The notes under the pieces were generated by a model. That model saw nothing but the letters and a program-made list of their open reading frames with translations, did no database searches and was not told where the DNA came from. Position numbers and translations under genes: made by a program. Positions 36,948 to 49,082 of a stretch of 64,000 nt of DNA are shown piece by piece. This DNA is from Zantedeschia hybrid cultivar (Eukaryota; Streptophyta; Magnoliopsida; Alismatales; Araceae): assembly GCA_030544215.1 (NCBI GenBank), contig JARZZO010000013.1:50921196-50985195 (forward strand), read 5' to 3'. How positions within the stretch are numbered: the first letter of the stretch is position 1; each line of letters opens with the position of its first letter.

Positions 36948-38100
36948 TGTTAGTCTTAGGTGGCCTACAAGTCAATCTGACCTTGTAAATCTCGTTCAAT
37001 TTTTAATAAAATGACTTAAACATTCATTATGTGCATTTTGTTTATATTTGTTTCATTATGAAGTCTATAGATCTATGCAACAGTGATCATATTATAATAA
37101 GATCATAATAGTGAGATTGATCACACACATTCTTAATTGTTCCTAGTCGAAGGATATCTAAGAAGGACATTAGATATCTGGTGAGACTAGTATAGATTAC
37201 TCCGGCATACATAATGAGGATGACTGATCTCATAGTCACCTGCATGGAAACACTAAGGTAAGTCTATAGGTGTTCATTAGAAAATAAGTTCACTGAACTG
37301 ATCCGGCTTGAATCGTTGGATGATAATGTACCCAACTGTCAACCAGTTTGATTCAATTGTCACAGTTCCGTGGATGGTCCTCAAAGTCGAAACACCAAAA
37401 ATATATTGTCAGTAGATTTCTTTGACCTTGACTGACATATCTTTAAACATGAGATTCTTAATAGTTAAGGATCGGTTACAGCAGAATATCTTTAAAGGAA
37501 ATTGAGTGTTTAATATGAGATCATTTGCTTTAGATAATCAGAGAGAGTATGCTCTAAGAAGGATGGACGGAAGTCTCTGGCCAGGACAGACATAATATCA
37601 GGAAAAAGAGTTTTTTGATATTATACAGCGACATTCGAACCAAGTGAGTCGACCGGTTATGATTTGACAGTACATCATGTCTTGAATTGACTCGAGATCA
37701 ATGCACGAGTAAAAGATTATATCTACGCAGTAACTGTCTACAGAAAAGTTCCTTGAATAGGTTGTTGAACCCTAATACCTTCTAGGATTATGCGGTGTTG
37801 CTTTGCACCCAACATGATCAGAGGTCCAATCGATTTAAGTGCGCGGCATTTAATCGATAAGTTAATTAACTAATATATGATATTAATTAATTAATTAAGT
37901 CAGTAAAGTGTTATTGGACTTAACATGCTATAGTAAAGTGTTATTGGACTTAACATGCTATTAACTTGACTGGTACTTGAGCCTAGAGAGTCACACGCGT
38001 AAAGATTTTCAGCTGACGGATCATAAACGAGATTTATATTAAGTCATGAGTTTTTCTGAAAAATCACAGAATGATTTAATATAAATACACGTAGAGAGAG
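36948..38100 (+). mobile_element. LTR family A, diverged copy 1
   Basis: Starts tgttagtcttaggtggcctacaag and follows the family-A LTRs at 39488 and 45879 for about 1.15 kb, with shared blocks such as aatgaagtc, gatcatactaatgagac-like words and gtgagtcgaccggtta. It is much more diverged than the other two. After about 38100 the match to the other copies' 3' part is lost, and I found no target duplication for the 5' flank gaaac. It may extend to about 38500. Confidence 0.7.
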
Positions 38101-39164
38101 ACAACCCTGGGCCATGCAACATTAGGCTGCTCCGACTGCCCCCCCTCTCTCTCTCTCCTATCTCTCGGTGCCATGGAGGGCGCCCCCTCTAGGATCCACC
38201 GCTTCGTCGCTTCGACTCTCAATCGTTGGGAACACTCAAAAGCATTGCACCGAGCGAGGAACTGAAGGTGATCCATCACTAAGAGAATCGTATAGATACC
38301 GCTAAAGGCCGAGCGATTGCACGGTAGCCGTCGACCGAGAGTAGCGTTGAGCAGTTGAGAGCCTTGCCATCTAGCGGAGGGAAGCGTTCGCTGGCTTACT
38401 GCGGAAGGATGGTGTGGTGGAGAGGGAAGGAAGCAGATGGGGCTTAAAGGGGAGATGGTTAAATGGGGCATGCGTTGGGGGCTACGTAGTGCGTAGCAAA
38501 GAGTTAGGGTTCCTGGTTCCCCCTTCTTACAAACGTTTTTCTCCCCAGCCGTCCAATTAAAAAAGATCCTAAGGTTAATATTTATTCTTAATAATAAATT
38601 TAATAATAATCAGAATCAAAAATCGAAAAGCGGATATGGAAATAGGCGTTTCCGATTCCGATAGTTTATCAGAAATATCTGATTCCTATTCCGATAACCA
38701 TCAGGCGGATATTTTTTTATCGAAAACGAATGTTTTTTTTCGGTAACGGATCAAAAAATCAGATAATCAAGTTTCCGTTGACAACCCTACTCTTGTGCAC
38801 TCCCTGTTAAAAAAAGAACCCATGAAAGAATCATGACATGAGTTAAAGGTAAGAAAGTCTTCTATGAATGAAGATTTTTACGATGTTTCTGCTTTTTAAG
38901 AAATGAAGTGACATCACTTCATTAGCGGGATGGGCCGGCAAGATCTGTCTCCTAGGGATAAAGGGATGTCCAGGTCAAACTCCTTAAAGATGTGTGCTAT
39001 CGAGGCATGGAGCATTCCTTATTTTGGTTATAGTTTTCAGAATCCAAGTTCGAGACCTAGACTTACGCAGTAGATGGTAGTCCTACTTGAGTGCATTCGT
39101 GGGTTGGGACATGAACGTCGTAGTAGCAAACAAGGAGTAGACTACAGACTCAACCTAGCCTACT
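38101..39164. other. Intergenic DNA, including a truncated hAT MITE
   Basis: Bases 38600-38789 match the right-hand part of the MITE at 20375-20941, ending gataatcaagtttcc...caaccct. Its left end is missing. The section 38100-38500 is GC-richer and may be the diverged 3' end of the preceding LTR. The minus-strand ORF at 38076-38471 is not recognisable. Confidence 0.5.
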
Positions 39165-42100
39165 TGTAATGACCCGCCACCCTATAATCGGGGATCCGAT
39201 TACTAAATGGGTGCCGAATCACGATAAGTCTGGATCACGATAAGTCTGGAAAATAAATAATAAACTAAACTAAACATTCACATCGCATTGAAATAAAAAG
39301 GAAGTGCAAGAATTTAAAATTATTACAATGCGACTCGACACAGCAAATAATTACATACTCCAACTGAAAACAAATAATTAAGCGTACAGGCCAGAAGATA
39401 AAATAACAACTATATCGGGGCATACCCCAGAACAGCGGCTGCTGGCGCGCAACCCAAGACAACACTCTCCTCGCTACGCCTGCCTGGTGTTAGTTTAGGT
39501 GGCCTACAAGCTAATCTGACTATGTAAATCTCGTTCATTTTATTAATATAATGGCATAATATTCATTATGTGTAAATCGCATTAATTATCGTTTCATAAT
39601 GAAGTCCGTGAATATGTGCTATAGTGATCAAATTATGATGAGATCATACTAATGAGACTGATCACTTAAACACACATATTCTTAATCGTTCTTAGTTGGA
39701 GGATATCCGAGAAGGATATCGGATATCCGGTTAGACTAGTACAGATTATTCCTGCTCATATGATGAGGGTGACTGATCTCATAAGTCACTTGTGTGGAGA
39801 CACTAAGGCGAATATGTAGGTGCTCATTGGAGAATGAGTTCACTGAACTGATCCGACTGAATCGCTGGATGGTATTGTACCTCACTGTCAACCAGCTTGA
39901 TTCTATTGTCGCGGTTGCGTGGATGGTCCTCGGACCAGAGACACCAAGGACACCTTGTCGGTGGACTTCTATGCTTTGACCTTGGTTTATGAATCTCTAG
40001 CCATGGGATTCTAATACGCCAAGGATTGGGTACAACGGAATACCGTCGAAGGGAATTGTGTGTCAATAAGGAATCATTCGCTCTCGGTACTTAGAGAGAG
40101 AATGCTCTAGGAAGGATGCGCGAAAGTCCCTGGCCAGGGCGGACGATAATATCGGGAATGGAGTTTTCCGATATTCATCAGCGGCATCCAATCTAAGTGA
40201 GTCGACCGGTTAGGGTTTGACAGCTCGCCATGCCCTGAGTTGACTCGAGAGCATTGTACGAATGAAGGATTATATCCACGCGGTAACTGTCGGCGGAAAG
40301 GTTCCAAGAGTGGGTTACTTAACCCTAATACCTTCCGGGTTCACGCGGTGTTGCTTGGCACCCAACGTGATCGGATGCCTGGTCGAATTCGATGTACGAC
40401 ATAAATTCGATTGATTAATTAATTAATAAAGGGTTATTAATTGATTAATAAAGCTAGTGAGGAGTCACTGGGCTTGTTGGGCCATTAACTGGACTGGTAC
40501 TTGGGCCTAGAGGGTCACACGCAAATGATTCTCAAGACGATGGATAAATAAGTGGGTTTTATATAAACCGGAGATTTTTATGAAACATCGCGCGGTTAGT
40601 ATAAAACATAGCGAACGGGCTGAGCAGGCCAAGCTGCTGCTAACCCTAGCTGCCCCTCCTCTGTTTCTCTCTCTCTCTGGTGTCCAGACATATCCAGGTT
40701 TGCTCCGCCGCTTCTCCGAATCCCGTTCGACGGGAAATCGTCCGCGCGTTGCGGCGATCGTTGCGGCGACCGGCGGAGGTTTCGTGGGCTGCGAAGAACG
40801 AGGAACGCGAGGATATCCGTCGTGAGGAGGATCGCGTGGACTTTGCTAGAGGTCGGACACTTGCGCGGCTTGCGGTGTAGTACCGACGGAACCGAACGGT
40901 TGCGGATTCGAATCCGCACAAGGTGAGAATCAATTATCAGATAATCGTAGTTTTAGTTTGTTCGAAATGGGAACGGATCGCTGTTTAATATTTTATTTTT
41001 CACTGCGTAAGCGATCCGGAGAAACCCGAGAAAACCCAACACCTGGAACCCTCACCTGAAAACCGCAGGGGTGAGTCTCATCGAAAAGACTCAGTAAGGA
41101 TCCTTCGATCCCCACCGCCCACTTACGCACCCACAAGTATAGATAATTTTAGGCAAGAAAAGTAGTAAACACAATTTCTAAATTTCGATATAAAACACAT
41201 GCAATCAAAATATAACATGCACAATTCTGAAATCATTTTATTACGGAACCCACAACCAGCGTCTCGGCAAAACACGCCAACCATAAGGCCGAACACGGGA
41301 AACACCGACCCGTTTAGACCAAACAGTAACCCCTCGGATAGCACGCTAGCTACTCCGGCCCAACTGGCTCTAGGTGGTTTCTGCTTCCCCCAGCACAAGT
41401 GACACTCCGAATGTACCACTCCCACACCGGTACTAGCCAACCCCGGGAAACACCAAGTGACCCTCTCTCTAGGCGTCACCCCACCACTCCCACACCGGCG
41501 TTGTGTCCCTCCCACACCGACACAGGGTGCCTAAACGCTACAACTGTCACTCTAGGTCCACGGTCGCACGAAACACAATACAGTGCGATCCGATTATGTA
41601 AAAATCATCATCCTCGAGTTCGGTTTCAAACATGCATTTAACCAAACTATCTAATGATGTAAATACATGTTAATAGCATGAATTAATGTGATTATGTTTT
41701 GAATCGCGTCGCCCATGGCCGACGTCATTCAAGCCTCCTAAACTGGTTCATATAAAATGGGCCTCGGAAATGGTGTTTAAAACGCGTCGCCGTATGTAGC
41801 CGCCTTTTGAAAGGCGTCGGTATCCCTAGACGCTCATCAGTCCAGAGGCAGAGTCTGTTATTAGGGCTAAACCGCGTCGCGGGTGGAAGCCGCCTTTCTA
41901 AAAGACGTCGCTGTCCCCCGACGCCATTTAACTCTCACAGACAGGTTCTTCCTCCGCCATCTCCCAATCCATGGGGTGGGATTTCCTCTCCCAAATCGTG
42001 TAAAAACACTAAAAAAAGTGGAGAAGGAGGAGAAGAACCGAAATACCCATTAAAACTCCCAATTTCTCATTTTATGCAATTAGTGTTTTCACCCCAAAAA

Positions 42101-42797
42101 CTCCCTAAACATGCTTCAAAGCGGGAAAAATATGATTTTAAGCACAATACAACGGGGATCGTCACCCTACCAGTTACTCGAACTCCTCCTAACTCCAAGC
42201 CGCCAACCCGTCTCGCCCCACGCCGTCGCCGGTACCGCCGTAGACGCCGTTACTCTACTGGGACGTCGGCCGCCGTCCGGAGAGAAATGCGTTGCGGAGG
42301 AAGTGGTGGTGGTAGTGGAGGAAGTTGGGAGCTTAATGGAGTGGAGGGAGAGGAGGAATGGGGAGAGGAAAGGAAGGGGAGGGGGCGAGGGCGCTGGAGA
42401 GTCGGAGGGAAGAGAGGAGAGAGAAGAGAAAGGACATAATGAGAGAAAAGAGGAAGGGTTCGCGGGGGTAAAACGTGTCGTACAAGTCCGCCATCATTTA
42501 GATGACAAGACCGGGCCGTACACTGACAAACCAAGGTCGTACTCTAAATGGCGTCGTCCATACAAGACGCTATTAAGACGATAAGACCGGGGCCATACTC
42601 ACGCGCCCCAAGGCCAGCCCACGTGGCGGCCATGTGGCACAGCTTAAAACACGTCCACATTGCTGGACGCCGTTTGAACCGCGTCGAGCAAGTTCGACGC
42701 GAAAATGAAACAAAGTTTCAGCCCCACCAGGGCCCAAACTAAAGGATCCGACCCTGAAACTGACCCGATAACCGGATCCGAAACCTCAATCCTTACA
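39165..42797. mobile_element. Solo LTR of family B, interrupted by a family-A LTR
   Basis: Ends are tgtaatgacccg and ccttaca. A perfect 5-bp duplication, ctact, lies at 39160-39164 and 42798-42802. Without the nested element (39488-41041 plus one 5-bp repeat) the LTR is about 2,074 bp. It aligns with 59107-61656: shared are gcgtacaggccagaa, cggggcata, gctgctggc and ccctcacctgaaa. No internal retrotransposon sequence is present, so it is a solo LTR. Its right half has many cgcgtcgcc ... gacgcc words. ORFs in it (41807-42439 and others) are not recognisable proteins. Confidence 0.88.
39488..41041 (+). mobile_element. Solo LTR of family A, nested inside the family-B LTR
   Basis: The 1,554-bp LTR runs from TGTTAG to CCCAACA. 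It is flanked by a perfect 5-bp duplication, cctgg, at 39483-39487 and 41042-41046. Removing it joins family-B sequence cleanly. A TATA-like tttatataaacc at about 40557 followed by a CT-rich leader fits an LTR promoter. Orientation is given by that TATA box. No gag or pol is present. Confidence 0.9.
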
Positions 42798-42802
42798 CTA
42801 CT

Positions 42803-43320
42803 TTTTCGCCTCATCTAGTAGGCTTCTAAAAACATGCTGGGGTGGACAGGTGGAGACAAAAAGGTCAGTCAGGGGACGGCAACTCAACCACTACGACCAT
42901 TAATAAGTGGTTATCCTTGTCACTTCGAGTCAAAGGGTGAGTCGCTTTATCGGAAAGATAGCCAATCATGAACTCTAAACTTGTTAAAAATATGAACCAA
43001 AGAACGACTCAATCCTAAGACCCTAAGATGATGACTTGCAGTAAGTGCCTTTATATTTTCTATACTGATATAAATTACCATTAATTATTAGGATAAAAGA
43101 ATACGAAAGACTTACAATTGTGAACTACTTAGAAAGTATAAGAAAAAGTTTACTGATTACCGTCTTGTTAAGTTTTTCTTACTAGATTCACATTGTCTTT
43201 ACGATATATGCACTCCATGCTAATTAAAGAATTGTTTCATGCATTTTATATGTAGAGTAAATGTCTTATATAATAAACAAGAATAGAATAAAAAATGTTT
43301 TTTTAGAAAGATGAGTGAAT
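42803..43320. other. Intergenic DNA, nothing recognised
   Basis: AT-rich towards the right, no coding signal, ends at the LINE target repeat. Confidence 0.4.
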
Positions 43321-43651
43321 TAGATAAAATTTATAATGAGTATATTAGGGAAAAGGTAAGAATGATATCAATTGATGATAAATTGAGAGAAGGGAGATTG
43401 AGATGGTTGGGTCATGTGAGGCATAGACTTAGGGAGACTCCAGTTAGAAAAATGGAGCATATTAATATAAGGGAAGAAAGGAAGGGGTAGACCTAGATTA
43501 ACTTGGAATAGAGTAGTACAATATGGTTTGAAGACTTTAAACCTTTCAGAAGAGGTAGTCCAAAATCGTTTAGAGTGGAGACAGAGAATCTATATAGCCG
43601 ACCTCAATCGATTTGGAAGAGTTGAGTTGAATTGAGTTAAGTTGAGTTGAG
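43321..43651 (+). mobile_element. 5'-truncated RTE-type LINE, 331 bp
   Basis: Flanked by a perfect 17-bp duplication, tagaaagatgagtgaat, at 43304-43320 and 43652-43668. The translation reads YNEYIREKVRM, LREGRLRWLGHVRHR, then in another frame GRGRPRLTW and NRLEWRQRIYIADLNRFG. This is the C-terminal end of the reverse-transcriptase polyprotein of RTE-like LINEs common in plants (LRWFGHV motif). A frameshift lies near 43480. Instead of poly-A the element ends in ttgag-type repeats (about 43620-43651), as RTE elements do. Confidence 0.88.
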
Positions 43652-43668
43652 TAGAAAGATGAGTGAAT

Positions 43669-45324
43669 GGGATGATGAGTGAGGATAATAATTGGGATGT
43701 AAGTGATCCCTATTGAGATCTCTTTACGAGTTCTCATAAAAGTTATAAAATATGTTTTTCATGAGCAAGACAATACGATGGACCCCATGTATAATTAAAA
43801 TATTTTAGGTATGGCCAATTTATTTAAGGATATGTATTTTATTTACCTCATTTTTTGTTGTATAATGGACATGACATGCTTTCTCTTCTTTTTCATTTAA
43901 TGTCTCTTCTTATTTTGTTTTTGCACTGTGCACCTACCGGAGGTCTGTAAGTTGGACCATTATAATAGGTCCACGACACTCCTGTACATGCACCACATCA
44001 TGGACAATGGGAGTTGAAAAAATGCAAGCCACATGTCCAATCTAACTTAAGCAATACCTAAAACATGCTTTTACAAGGGCAATCTCTAGCTTTCATAGTG
44101 CATGTCCATACCTCATAAAGTGAAAAAAATTGACAGGCATACAATTCCGACCATTAAGACTATCTCGGGTTGTGTACTATGTCATTATTATTAATAGAAG
44201 CAAAGCACTTCAAGATAATGAAACCTCGGAAATAAATATAGTAGTGTCCAGATCATTGCAGACAAGATTTATAAACTTGAAAGATTAAAATGTACTGGTG
44301 CAATGACTGAATCAAATTGCTACTGAAATATCAAAAGGAAAAAATTTGTCCAGTCTCTAGACAAATTGTAAAAAATAAATTTAGTCCGAGTAAGTTGACA
44401 AGGCCATTTTCAGAGTTTATTTCACCCAGAAGTAATTTAGCAAGAAAAGATTATTAATGCTAATGATATGTCTGGCTCTCTTTTTTTACGTGGATGGTAC
44501 CACTTGTATTATAAAAGAAAGAAAGGTGGACATGTACAAAAGTAACAAGGCGAACGAAAAAAGTCTCTCCTATTCAAAACACCAACAAGGTATAGCTCAA
44601 AAATCGTTCTCCTCCATCAGACTAAACAAGAAGGAGTTACAATAATCCACTTTACAAGAGATTCTAGCCCATTCCCTAGCTTTGAAAGAAGAAACAAAAG
44701 AAAAGACCATGTCATAAGAGTGGCTTCCCTCCTGAAAATCATGTTATGTGTCTCGCTCATAAGTTGAAGCCAAGGAAGTATAGAAATCTTAGAAGGTGAC
44801 TTATTTGGGGATGACCAAGATGTCAAGCATGACAAACAAGGCAATGACATGTAACAACCATGTCAAAAGTTACTGTATGGTTTTAGTGACCACATAAGAG
44901 GAAATTAAATTAAAATTGGAATTGATGCAGGTTCATTTCTGGTTGTTGTTTGGCATATAAAGCACAACGCCAACTAATTTTCTAGAAAGGAGAAATATTT
45001 GGATGAAGAATACGAGTTACTTCCTATTAAGGAAAACACACAAGAATGACATTTTAGGCTTTCCTAGACAATTCTTCTAATAAAAACAACCACCTTCTCT
45101 GATGCTCATACATTTATATAAATCCCACTCAACAATTGATCTGCATTTCCCAAATAAAGTTCTATCAAAGAGGTTAATGAATGAAACTCAAGATAAAAGA
45201 ATAATGACACCTCATTCAATGTACATTGTCCATTGGTATCAAGTAATGGAACATGTTTCTTTTACAAGCTTTGAACGATAAAATAGAACTGAAAAATGAA
45301 CCCAAAAAAAAAAGAGAATCTAAC
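43669..45324. other. Intergenic DNA; possible old LINE debris near 44.5-44.85 kb
   Basis: No gene is visible. A T-run at about 44479-44486 followed by 'tattataaaagaaagaaagg' resembles an antisense LINE 3' end. I could not find a matching target duplication. Confidence 0.35.
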
Positions 45325-45405
45325 CTTGGCATTTGCTAGCATTTGCCTCCTAGTATCAATATCCGAAATCAAGTGAGAGTAATTGACTTCAAAATATACT
45401 CCTCG
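45325..45405 (-). pseudogene. Isolated exon resembling RNase P protein subunit RPP30
   Basis: Minus strand 45405-45325 encodes 27 residues, RGVYFEVNYSHLISDIDTRR followed by QMLANAK. It is bounded by tttttcatgcag before and gttaga after, so it looks like a real exon with phase-0 borders. RPP30/POP-type subunits of RNase P/MRP have RG(V/I)YFE(V/I).YS ... RRQ(M/V)(L/I)(A/S)NAK at this place, in the PHP-like barrel. No other RPP30 exon is visible within about 1 kb on either side. So this is a gene fragment, perhaps captured or left by decay. The match is short, so the call is moderate. Confidence 0.55.
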
Positions 45406-45873
45406 CTGCATGAAAAATAGATGGACATCAGGTAACGTCTGGGCACCCATGAACTTCACCATTAATGGGTCCTCAACTACTATGTGCATTTTCAGGGAGG
45501 CATCAGAATGTATTAGATAATATAAAATTAAACATAAAGTGTCTCAAAAGACCTTAATTGTTGCTTTGACCATAGCAAGCTTCAAACATAATGGTAGTTT
45601 CCGAGAGAAGTATATAGCAATTAAGTCAACATGTGGATGACAATGTACAAATATAAGAATAGTGAAACATAAGCATTGAAATTTCAAATGATGAGTGCAT
45701 GAAATCAAAATCTAGTCAAGAATATTTGGCACAAGATATTTAGGTTGAGTAACAACTTAATGTTGTAGATCAAATAGGAAAAAAAAACATAAGTACAAAC
45801 AGAGATAGACAAAGAGTTTCATAGTTGGTGCCCTTTGATAGGGTTTAGTCCCTTTTATCCTAGATTCGGTGTT
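45406..45873. other. Intergenic DNA, nothing recognised
   Basis: AT-rich stretch between the RPP30-like exon and the family-A LTR, with no further exon of the same gene that I can see. Confidence 0.4.
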
Positions 45874-45878
45874 ATAGG

Positions 45879-47421
45879 TGTTAGTTTTAGGTGGCCTACA
45901 AGCCAATATGACTTTGTAATCTCGTTCATTTTTTTAATATAATGGCAATATTCATTATGTGTAAATTCGTAGTATCGTCTCATAATGAAGTCCATGAATA
46001 TGTGTGATAATAATTAGATTATGATGAGATCATACTAGTGAGACTGATCACTTAAACACACATATTCTTAATAGTTCGTAGTCGGAGGATATCCAAGAAG
46101 GACATCGGATATCCGGTTAGACTAGTACAGATTACTCCCGCTCATAAGATGAGGGTGACTGATCTCATAGTCACTTGTGTGGAGACACTAAAGCGAATTT
46201 GTAAGTGCTCATTAGAGAATGAGTTCACTAGACTGATCCGACTGAATCATTAGATAGTACTGTACCTCACTGTCAACCAGCTTGATTCTATTGTCGCAGT
46301 TGCGTAGATGGTCCTCGGACACCAAGGACACCTTGTCGGTGGACTTCTGTGATTTGACCTTGGTTTATAAATCTCTAACCACAGGATTCTAAATAGCCAA
46401 GGATCGGGTCCAGCGGAATACCATTGAAGGGAATTGAGTGTCAACAAGGAATCATTCGCTCTCGGTACGATGAGAGAGAATGCTCTAGGAAGGATGCGCG
46501 AAAGTCCCTGGCCAGGACAGACGATAATATCGAAAAATGAGTTTTCCAACATTCATCAACGGCATCCAATCCAAGTGAGTTGATCGGTTAGGGTTTGATA
46601 GTACACCATACCTTGAGTCGACTCGAGAGCATCATATGAATGAAGGATTATATCCATGCGATAACTGTCGGCGGAAAGGTTCAAAGAGTGGGTTACTTAA
46701 TCCCGATACCTTCCGGATTCACGCAGTGTTGCTTGGCACCCAACGTGATCAGAGGCCCGACCGAATTCGATGTGCGACATTGATTCGGTTGATTAATTAA
46801 TTAATATCATTTATTAATTGATTAATCAGGCCAGTGAGGAGTCACTGGACTTATTGGGCCATTAACCGGACTGGTTATTGGGTCTAGAGGGTCACACGCA
46901 AATGATTCTCAAAGTGATGGATAAATAAGTGAGTTTTATATAAACCGGAGGTTTTTATGAAAAACCGCACGGTTAATATAAAATGTAGCGATCGGACTGA
47001 GCAGGCCAAGCTTCTGCTAACCCTAGCCGCCCTTCCTCTCTTTCTCTCTCTCTCTCTCTGGCGGCCCAAACGAATCTAGATCCCCGGATCTGCTCTGCCA
47101 CTTCTCCGACTCCCGTCCGACGGGAAATCGTCCGCGTGTTGCGACGATTGTTGCGAGCGAACGACGGAGGCTTCGTGGGCTGCAAAGAACGAGGAACGTG
47201 AGGATATCCGTCGCGAGGAGGATCGCGTGGACTCCGCTAGAGGCCGGACGCTTACGCGGCTTGCGGTGTCACACCGACAGAACCGAATGGTCGTGGATTC
47301 GAATCCACACACGGTAAGAACCGATAATCCGGTTTTTGGTATTTTCGAAACGGGAACGGATCGCCGATTTATTTTTATTTTTCGCTACGTGAGCGATCCG
47401 GAGAAACACAAGAACCCAGCA
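45879..47421 (+). mobile_element. Solo LTR of family A, copy 3
   Basis: The 1,543-bp LTR starts TGTTAG and ends CCCAGCA. It has 5-bp flanks atagg (45874-45878) and acagg (47422-47426), with one mismatch. It aligns with 39488-41041 over its full length, including the TATA region (tttatataaaccgg near 46934), the ctctctctct leader and the 'ggattcgaatcc' palindrome near 47295. No internal region is attached. Confidence 0.87.
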
Positions 47422-47426
47422 ACAGG

Positions 47427-49073
47427 GACTTCTTTAGGTGAGGTTCGAGGTTGTGTGCTCATCCACCTGCCTCCATAGAAGTTAGGTTCTTTTGATCCCT
47501 GTGTATGGCTATTTTTATGGCGTCTATAGGCTACTGAGCCATGTTCCTCGTCTTCGTCATCCTCTGTCTCCGTAGAGGAAGGATGATCATGTAGATCGGG
47601 CCTGGTCGGCGACTGAGCGAGAGCCTCTCGGACATACTTCAGTGCTCACCGGCAAAGTTATGGATGTTATGGTGTTTTTATATTTTGTTCTTGATGCAAC
47701 CAAGGGGATCGCAGAAGATGTCAGTGACACGATATCCGTAAATCCGCAAGGGATCCGAAACCGAAAGGAAGATCTGAAACTGAGAGGGATCCGTGAACCG
47801 GAGGCAAGGCCGCCTACAAGAAGGAAGAACCGTCAGTGAGGGTCCTAGGTCTCGGCCTAGGGGAATCATCTCCGACGATCAAGTCAGTCTCGGATCAGGG
47901 ATTATAATGATATACTAATGGAGGGATGAAGACTTAATTACATACATTTTCTGATGCAAGCAGTACTTCATTTATAGTAAATGGATGAGAGTATCTTTCT
48001 TGTGGCAGGCGATATAAGACTATTCATAAGAAGAAATAAAATTGTGAGAAAACATCTTGGCATTTCTTTATATCTGATGGGCCAGAAGCCCACATCTCGG
48101 CCGCAACTGGGTGGGGCCAAAGATGATTGGACTCATGTCGCCTTCGACCCAAAAAGTTGATGGGCCTCGTACTAGATGAGCCCCCCTCGGCCCATTTCCA
48201 GAAGGGTCGTCCCTTAGCTGGGCCTATACCGTTTACCCCATTAGTTCTGTTAGTTCTGTCCTCCCCAGCTTGGCCATGATGGTCACTAGATATGGGGTTA
48301 ACAGTAGTCTTTCTCTGCAATGTATGGCCTCTGCAATGTAGGATGGTACTTTAAGGTTTGTACTGGTTTATGTCTAATATAATATGAAAGTATCTTTTAC
48401 TGGTCAAAAAAAAAAAATCATTCCTCAACTTTCCCTAGGGTACAACTACAACTGTAAGGGACCATGGAGATGATGGATAAAGCACAGTCGTTCAAGACTG
48501 CAGAACACTTCTCAAGCTACAGGATAATTTTTTTTCCTTATTTTTGTGCAAAAATCATAGGATATTTTTTTCGTCATATGACGTAATGAAACAGGGGAAT
48601 TTTTTTTTGGTAAAAAGTCAAGGGGTCACGGATCTGTTGGAATGAGCACAAGAGAAAGAGAAATACACCAACATAAAATTTCCGTGGGGTTCGAACCAAA
48701 GCAAAATTGGGAGGGTGTCCCACTGCATCATAGATGCACATAAGCCGCAGGGTAGTTCGCTCCCTTGCTCCTCTCGCAATGGAAAAAGAATCACCCACTT
48801 GTTAGCTCATCTTGCCATCAAGAACAAAGTAAAATGGGTTCAATGTCTTTCCTTACATCCCATCCTATATCTAACACATCTTTTAAGTTGTAACATCAGA
48901 ACGGGTTATCCTGTAGTACCACTTAAAAACGTCTCAAATGCGGAATAATTTTATGTAGATTTTTTTTTTTACAAATATCTCTCTCTAGTATCTACACTTC
49001 CCCACTTGAGAAAATTCCTTTTCAAATAAAAAATACTAATTCATGATGGAGGTTGTGTACATTTCGAGTCTAA
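47427..49073. other. Intergenic DNA with a poly-A tract
   Basis: No gene recognised. A run of 12 A at about 48406-48417 preceded by 'aatataatatgaaag' could be the tail of a LINE or retrocopy lying in 47.5-48.4 kb. I found no reverse transcriptase motif and no target duplication to prove it. Confidence 0.4.
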
Positions 49074-49082
49074 TTACCATAA

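Noticed and set aside
40900..40920. 'ggattcgaatcc' looked like a tRNA T-arm (also near 47295)
   Set aside because: It belongs to the family-A LTR, with no acceptor stem or anticodon arm around it.
41807..42584. ORFs of 157-210 codons in the 42-kb region
   Set aside because: They lie in the GC-rich half of a family-B LTR, with low-complexity Arg/Gly/Glu content and no match at the other LTR copy.
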